Source of the DNA: Alistipes sp.
Lineage (GTDB): Bacteria > Bacteroidota > Bacteroidia > Bacteroidales > Rikenellaceae
Assembly: GCA_031285485.1 (NCBI GenBank)
Contig: JAITWC010000086.1
Location: 1-8,337, forward strand
Direction: 5' to 3'
DNA: 8,337 bases
In this document: piece after piece, positions 4,691-8,337 of the stretch
Layout: every line of letters begins with the position of its first letter
How positions within the stretch are numbered: the stretch's first letter is position 1
Translations under genes and position numbers: made by a program
The notes under the pieces: model-generated
Seen by the model: only the letters and a program-made list of their open reading frames with translations
What the model was told of the DNA's origin: nothing
Database searches by the model: none

Positions 4691-7039
4691 ATGAAGACAA
4701 CAAGACTATTACTTACGATGCTCGCGGCGGCGACAGTCGGGGCGGCGGCGCAGGCGCAGAACTACACGCTCACACGAGGCTTACCGGGAATTATCTTCGG
4801 ATATTCGTCCGCCACACCCATCATCGACGACCAGTCGCAGGTGGCAACCGTCGTCTGGCCCAACCTGTCGGAGACCACCTACATGGGCGAGTACACGCTC
4901 ATGGCGATAGACGGCGCGCTGATCCCCGACCGGGTGCGCAGTTCGCCCTTCCGCCGCCACGAGGCCGACTGTTTCGCCGTCGACCTGCTGCCGGGCCGGC
5001 ATACGCTGAGCTTCTCGTACTCGGAGTACCTGCCCTCGGGACAGGGACGGCGGACGTACAACGTCTCCACGCCCTATCCCGTGAGCTTTGCGGTGGAGGT
5101 CGAGGCGGGAATGGTCTACCAGCTTCGGGCGCTGCTCTCGCAGGGCGTGTTCACGGAATTTTCCGTGGACGGCGAGCTGGCCGACCCGACCATCGTGGCA
5201 CGTCTGGCGCAGTCGCGCACCGCAAGCCGACTGGCGTACACTCCGCTCGCGGGAGACCCCGCCGCCGCGCAATCCGCGGCGGCACGGCGCACGGTACAAC
5301 CGGCCGAACCCCGCCGAACCGTTCAGCCGGCCGAACCGCGGCAAGCGACCGCGCAGGTTGCCGAATCGACTACGGCCGCCGTCACTCTGCCGGTTCAGTC
5401 TACCTCACGTCGGCGCACGGTACAGCCCGCCGAACCCCGCCGAACCGTTCAACCGGCCGAGCCGCGCCGAACCGTTCAACCGGCTGAGCCGCGCCGCACT
5501 GTTCAACCCGCCGCGCCGCGACAATCGGCAGCACAGGTTGCCGCACCCGCTCCGGCCGCTACACCCGCCGCGGTCGCGGCGCCTGCCGGGATGGCCGACG
5601 GAACCGCCCTGCTGCATATCTACCGTGTGGGCCGGATGGCGGGCGCGGCGATAGGTTACGATGTGAGGCTCGGCGACGAGGTGGTTTACCGCGCCCGCAA
5701 CAACAGCAAGATCACCATCCCGATTACCGGCGCCGGGGCGGCCGCACTGTGGGCCAAAACCGAATCGCGCGCCGACCTGCCGCTCGACATCGAGCCGGGA
5801 CGCGAGTACTGGATTCGTTGCGGGATGAGGATGGGCGCGTTCGTGGGACGTCCCGATTTGGAAATAGTCGACGACGCCACGGGCCGTGCCGAGTTCGACA
5901 AGATACCCGCGGACAGAGAGGAGGCCACGCCCGCACCCGTTGCGATAGGCGCGCCGGTCGCTCCTCCCGTGGCCGAAGTCGCTCCCGAACCGGTTGTGCC
6001 GGAACCCGCGCCTGTGGAGACGGTCGAACCCGCGGTACCCGCGGCGGCGCTGCCCGAGCCCGAACCCGCGCAGGAAGTTGCGCCGGAACCGGAGACCGAA
6101 CCCCTGCCGGAAGGCATCGGCAACGGCACGCTGGTGATCCTTTCGGTCGCCATGCCCGACTCGGTCGTGTTCCGTCCGGCAGTCGGGATCCGGATTCCAT
6201 CCCGCGAATTGAACACGACTTTCGTCTCGGGTCAGGAGAAATTCTCTCCCAGATATTTACAGGCCGAAGGGATATTCGGGCTTTCATTCGACGGCGGCAC
6301 GATTTACAGGGAAGAATCGATAATAACCGCAAAACTGTCCGACGCGCCCGCCGGATTCCGCCCCGAGCGGATAGTATTCACGGTGTCGGGCCGCGAGATG
6401 GTTTGGGACATCGCGAGCGCGGCGTGGGTGCAACCCGGTGCGCCGTCCCCGTCTGCATCGACGCCTCCCTCTCCCGTCGAATCGGCTGTTTCACCCGCGG
6501 CGGAAAAGGCCGGGGAACAGGCAGCCGTGCCGGAAGGCTCGGCGTCGTTGGAACAGGGAGTCGTCTGGTCTGTCGGGTCGGTACGCACATGGGAATCGTT
6601 CGACGGTCGCGCACCTTCCGAAGATCAGTATCAGAAATGGGCTTCCGACACCCGTTTTTCGAGAACCGAACACCGCTACACGCCGGATCAGCGGGTGGCC
6701 GACGGAAAATTCACGGAGATATTGATCTGGTTCGATGGCAGGGGGACGGAACGCGCCAAGGTTGATCTCATTCCTGCGGGCGGTTCCGCACTCGATGTAC
6801 GGTTGCTCTACGTGAAGGGTGGGAATGCGGAGAGCGCAACTGTAAAGGCATTCGTTATTCCCGGAACGGGTTCGGCCTCAAATAGTATGATGACCGAGAC
6901 GTGGGAAGGTAATCTCAATTTCGGTCTCGAACCGGAAGAACGGACGTGGATTTTGCTGCTGTTCGATGTGCCGGCGGACGTGTCGGCGGCAAGACTTCAA
7001 TTGAAATCGGCCGAGCCGCTGCCTGTCGAAATCCCATGA
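4691..7039 (+). CDS. Large secreted multidomain protein with RRTVQPAEP repeats and a DUF2846-like domain
   Basis: The product has 782 residues. An ATG 36 codons upstream is in frame but lies inside the preceding gene. The start at 4691 follows leader copy D and gives a signal peptide with likely cleavage after A22 (AQA|QN). Domain 1 (about 24-185) has LLPGRHTLSFSYSEY and VEVEAGMVYQLRALLS, a DUF2846-like pattern. Residues 199-216 and 241-276 hold six 9-residue repeats, RRTVQPAEP; each cluster is capped by RQ--AQVA (217-224, 277-284). Domain 2 (about 303-405) fits DUF2846 best: ALLHIYRVGRMAGAAIGYDV, then PLDIEPGREYWIRCG. A Pro/Glu/Ala-rich linker (about 410-475) leads to domain 3 (about 476-580), then a Ser/Pro linker and a C-terminal beta-rich domain (about 617-782) that I cannot name. 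Basic repeats followed by an acidic linker suggest an extended surface or periplasmic spacer, possibly contacting the cell wall or another protein; this is inference. Confidence 0.85.
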   Translation: MKTTRLLLTMLAAATVGAAAQAQNYTLTRGLPGIIFGYSSATPIIDDQSQVATVVWPNLSETTYMGEYTLMAIDGALIPDRVRSSPFRRHEADCFAVDLLPGRHTLSFSYSEYLPSGQGRRTYNVSTPYPVSFAVEVEAGMVYQLRALLSQGVFTEFSVDGELADPTIVARLAQSRTASRLAYTPLAGDPAAAQSAAARRTVQPAEPRRTVQPAEPRQATAQVAESTTAAVTLPVQSTSRRRTVQPAEPRRTVQPAEPRRTVQPAEPRRTVQPAAPRQSAAQVAAPAPAATPAAVAAPAGMADGTALLHIYRVGRMAGAAIGYDVRLGDEVVYRARNNSKITIPITGAGAAALWAKTESRADLPLDIEPGREYWIRCGMRMGAFVGRPDLEIVDDATGRAEFDKIPADREEATPAPVAIGAPVAPPVAEVAPEPVVPEPAPVETVEPAVPAAALPEPEPAQEVAPEPETEPLPEGIGNGTLVILSVAMPDSVVFRPAVGIRIPSRELNTTFVSGQEKFSPRYLQAEGIFGLSFDGGTIYREESIITAKLSDAPAGFRPERIVFTVSGREMVWDIASAAWVQPGAPSPSASTPPSPVESAVSPAAEKAGEQAAVPEGSASLEQGVVWSVGSVRTWESFDGRAPSEDQYQKWASDTRFSRTEHRYTPDQRVADGKFTEILIWFDGRGTERAKVDLIPAGGSALDVRLLYVKGGNAESATVKAFVIPGTGSASNSMMTETWEGNLNFGLEPEERTWILLLFDVPADVSAARLQLKSAEPLPVEIP
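5285..5518 (+). repeat. 27-base coding repeats (RRTVQPAEP), 2 + 4 copies
   Basis: Two copies lie at 5285-5338 and four at 5411-5518, each 27 bases and in frame. A non-repeat segment separates the clusters, and each cluster is followed by a related cap (RQATAQVA, RQSAAQVA). The first two units of both clusters share the codon pattern CGGCGCACGGTACA, then CGCCGAACCGTTCA, so the block itself was duplicated before extra units were added. The last unit reads AAP instead of AEP. Near-identical DNA units make copy-number change by slippage likely. Confidence 0.9.
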
Positions 7040-7050
7040 AGAAACAATAA

Positions 7051-7153
7051 TTAACCGCCCCGCCGAAGGCCCGGAAGTACTTTCATCGACCGATGACGGA
7101 GCCCAAAATAGCGTCGGGACATCTTCGGCCCCGGCCGACGGGACAAAAACAAA
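7051..7153 (+). repeat. Interrupted or degenerate leader copy E with internal inverted repeats
   Basis: TTAACCGCCCCGCCGA (7051-7066) matches the 5' half of the leader, and CGACGGGACAAAAACAAA (7136-7153) resembles its A-rich 3' half; about 70 bases of other sequence lie between. That segment contains a 14-base palindrome, TCATCGACCGATGA (7083-7096), and a distant pair GCCGAAG (7062-7068)/CTTCGGC (7123-7129). It also has the competing pair CGTCGG (7112-7117)/CCGACG (7135-7140). No convincing start codon or gene lies here. It may be a decayed leader or a structured RNA segment. Confidence 0.45.
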
Positions 7154-7178
7154 ATACTTACAAACTTAAAAACAGCGA

Positions 7179-7214
7179 CAAACCGCCCCGCGAGGGGCAC
7201 AAAAACAAACAACA
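7179..7214 (+). repeat. Leader element copy F, before the second beta-barrel gene
   Basis: AAACCGCCCC-GCGA-GGGGC is followed by ACAAAAACAAACAACA and the ATG at 7215. This copy has the best hairpin: five G-C pairs (7185-7189 with 7194-7198) closed by the tetraloop GCGA, which fits the stable GNRA class. The ACCGGACAA segment of copies B to D is missing. Confidence 0.75.
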
Positions 7215-7733
7215 ATGAAAAAAATCACACTAATCGCGGCGGCACTGCTGCTCGCAACCGGCGCAATGGCGCAAAACCAACCACAGTTCGGCATCAAGGG
7301 CGGCCTCAACATGGCGTCGGAGATGGCGGACGACGGGCAGACCGAATCACGTGTCGGAATCCATCTCGGATTCTTCATGGAGGCCAAAATCGCAAGGATG
7401 ATCGACTTCCAGCCCGAAATCCTCTATTCGATGCAGGGCGGCGGCGGAGACGAGCTGGATTACATAAACGTTCCGCTGATGTTCAAATTTTATACCGGTC
7501 AGGCCCGCCGTTTCAGCATCGACGCCGGCCCGCAGTTGGGTTACATGATCCGTGCGAATTATCTCTACGACTATGTGAACAAGTTCGACGCGGCGTTGGG
7601 GGTGGGAGTCTCCTACAAATTCAACGGCGGCCTGGATATCGGATTCCGGGTCGCTGTCAGCGGAACCCCGATCCTGGACGGATACAGCCAAACCAACGCG
7701 GTGTCTCAACTCGGGGTCGGATACCGGTTCTGA
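7215..7733 (+). CDS. Small outer-membrane beta-barrel protein (OMP_b-brl-like)
   Basis: The product has 172 residues. The signal peptide probably ends after A19 (AMA|QN). The mature chain begins QFGIKGGLNMAS, the usual first strand of the Bacteroidota outer-membrane beta-barrel family (porin family, PF13568-like). It continues with VGIHLGFFMEAKI, DFQPEILYSMQGGG, YINVPLMFKFY, FSIDAGPQLGYMI, FDAALGVGVSYKF and GLDIGFRVAVSGT. It ends in QLGVGYRF, a C-terminal aromatic residue as expected for barrel insertion. Eight strands fit this length. The domain starts right after the signal, so it is a stand-alone barrel with no periplasmic domain. The start is fixed by leader copy F. It is the last gene before a strong terminator. 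The specific role is unknown. Confidence 0.9.
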   Translation: MKKITLIAAALLLATGAMAQNQPQFGIKGGLNMASEMADDGQTESRVGIHLGFFMEAKIARMIDFQPEILYSMQGGGGDELDYINVPLMFKFYTGQARRFSIDAGPQLGYMIRANYLYDYVNKFDAALGVGVSYKFNGGLDIGFRVAVSGTPILDGYSQTNAVSQLGVGYRF

Positions 7734-7758
7734 TAAAATTTACGACGAATAATTTTTC

Positions 7759-7790
7759 GAGAGCCTCCCGTCTGATTACGGGAGGCTCTC
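7759..7790 (+). terminator. Strong hairpin terminator after the second beta-barrel gene
   Basis: A perfect 13-bp stem (GAGAGCCTCCCGT at 7759-7771, ACGGGAGGCTCTC at 7778-7790) encloses the loop CTGATT. It starts 25 bases after the stop codon and is followed by the pyrimidine stretch CTTCTTC rather than a pure T-run. Its position between the envelope genes and era, together with stem strength, supports a transcription terminator. Confidence 0.8.
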
Positions 7791-7822
7791 CTTCTTCACG
7801 ACGAAAGGTAAAGATTAATCGC

Positions 7823-7830
7823 TACTTTTG
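7823..7830 (+). promoter_or_regulatory. Bacteroidota -7 promoter element (TAnnTTTG) of era
   Basis: TACTTTTG matches the Bacteroidota primary sigma factor -7 consensus TAnnTTTG. It lies after the terminator hairpin and only four bases before the ATG at 7835. I see no clean TTTG -33 element at the expected distance upstream. Transcription should start within a few bases of the ATG, giving a very short or absent 5' leader. It is the only TAnnTTTG match I noticed in the intergenic gaps of this window. Confidence 0.7.
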
Positions 7831-7834
7831 TGCC

Positions 7835-8337
7835 ATGAAATCGGGATTTGTAAATATCATCGGCAACCCCAACGTGGGCAAGTCGACTCTGATGAACCGT
7901 CTCGTGAGCGAGCGCATCTCAATCATCACCTCCAAGGCGCAGACCACGCGACACAGGATAATGGGTATCGTGAACGGCTCGGCGGGCGACGGCTCGGGCC
8001 ACGGCGACTTCCAGATCGTCTACTCCGACACGCCGGGAATTTTGAAACCCGGCTACAAACTTCAGGAGTCGATGATGCGGAGCGTGAGGGGCGCGGTGCA
8101 GGACGCCGATGTCATTCTCTACGTGACCGATACGGTCGAGGGGGCCGCCGCCTCGGGCAACCATCCCTCGGAGCGCAACGCCGACATTGTGGAGAGCATC
8201 CGCGCGAGCGGCATCCTGACCATCGTGATCATCAACAAAATAGACCTCTCGACCCCCGAGGCGGTGGGGACAATGGTTCAGCGTTGGGAAACGCTGCTGC
8301 CGGGGGCGCAGATAGTCGCAACGTCGGCCCTCGCGGG
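7835..8337 (+). CDS. era: GTPase Era (5' part; gene continues beyond the window)
   Basis: The first 167 codons are present, and the C-terminal KH domain lies outside. Era is an essential GTPase that binds 16S rRNA near its 3' end and assists 30S subunit maturation. Visible motifs are G1 GNPNVGKST (10-18), the Era-type switch region KAQTTRHRIMGI (34-45), G3 DTPG (65-68), G4 NKID (134-137) and G5 SALAG at the window end. The start MKSGFVNIIGNP leaves the usual short lead before G1. Between switch I and G3 there is a small Gly/Asp-rich insertion (about residues 48-58), and a further loop lies around 103-113; both look tolerable surface loops. It has its own promoter and is separated from the envelope genes by a terminator. 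Confidence 0.95.
   Translation, partial: MKSGFVNIIGNPNVGKSTLMNRLVSERISIITSKAQTTRHRIMGIVNGSAGDGSGHGDFQIVYSDTPGILKPGYKLQESMMRSVRGAVQDADVILYVTDTVEGAAASGNHPSERNADIVESIRASGILTIVIINKIDLSTPEAVGTMVQRWETLLPGAQIVATSALA

Noticed and set aside
5749..6765. Alternative + strand frame of 338 codons inside the large repeat protein gene
   Set aside because: It is Arg-rich shadow coding of a high-GC gene, with no signal peptide or domain, while the main frame carries recognisable domains throughout.
7034..7048. Tiny ATG frame (MKKQ) overlapping the stop codon of the large repeat protein
   Set aside because: Four codons only; no evidence of function.
57..7214. Leader copies as minus-strand small proteins (recurring PRGAV-like peptide)
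   Set aside because: The recurring peptide is just the reverse translation of the shared leader DNA, in frames without consistent starts or stops.
7919..8164. Minus-strand 81-codon frame inside era
   Set aside because: It is antisense to well-conserved GTPase motifs and has no features of its own.

Overview
The window looks like a stretch of chromosome from a high-GC member of the Bacteroidales. An Alistipes/Rikenellaceae-like organism is my best guess, by inference only. The pointers are a TAnnTTTG-type Bacteroidota promoter element in front of era, the lack of clear Shine-Dalgarno sequences with A-rich bases before the start codons, and the set of families present: BACON-domain lipoprotein, FISUMP-type surface protein, DUF6261-like protein, DUF2846-like domains and small outer-membrane beta-barrels. 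All genes I can support are on the + strand, and no stretch longer than 300 bases lacks a gene.

Layout. Bases 1-52 may be the last codons of an upstream gene. A two-gene unit follows: a lipoprotein with two BACON domains (107-1291) and, 16 bases on, a secreted protein with a C-terminal FISUMP-like domain (1308-2303). The next gap (2304-2463) holds three tandem 42-base units, each built around a perfect hairpin. The third hairpin is followed by five T and looks like a terminator. The same bases form a 49-codon open frame whose TGA overlaps the ATG of a DUF6261-like cytoplasmic protein (2464-3381). After it come a small AT-richer lipoprotein (3459-3893), an outer-membrane beta-barrel (3931-4647), a 782-residue secreted multidomain protein with RRTVQPAEP repeats (4691-7039) and a second small beta-barrel (7215-7733). 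A strong 13-bp hairpin (7759-7790) closes this block. The housekeeping GTPase gene era then starts at 7835 from its own promoter and runs off the window.

How the parts relate. Apart from the DUF6261-like gene and era, every complete gene encodes an exported protein, so the window is mainly an envelope gene cluster. The most unusual feature is a roughly 40-base leader that recurs directly in front of five of these genes (107, 3459, 3931, 4691, 7215), with a sixth degenerate or interrupted copy at 7051-7153. It consists of a short GC hairpin, often with a GCGA tetraloop, then an A-rich arm that ends at the ATG. Between some genes the identity runs on into the signal-peptide codons. It is therefore either a shared post-transcriptional leader or a copied leader-plus-signal-peptide cassette. 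I see no TAnnTTTG promoter in any gap except the one before era, so co-transcription of much of the block is plausible but unproven.
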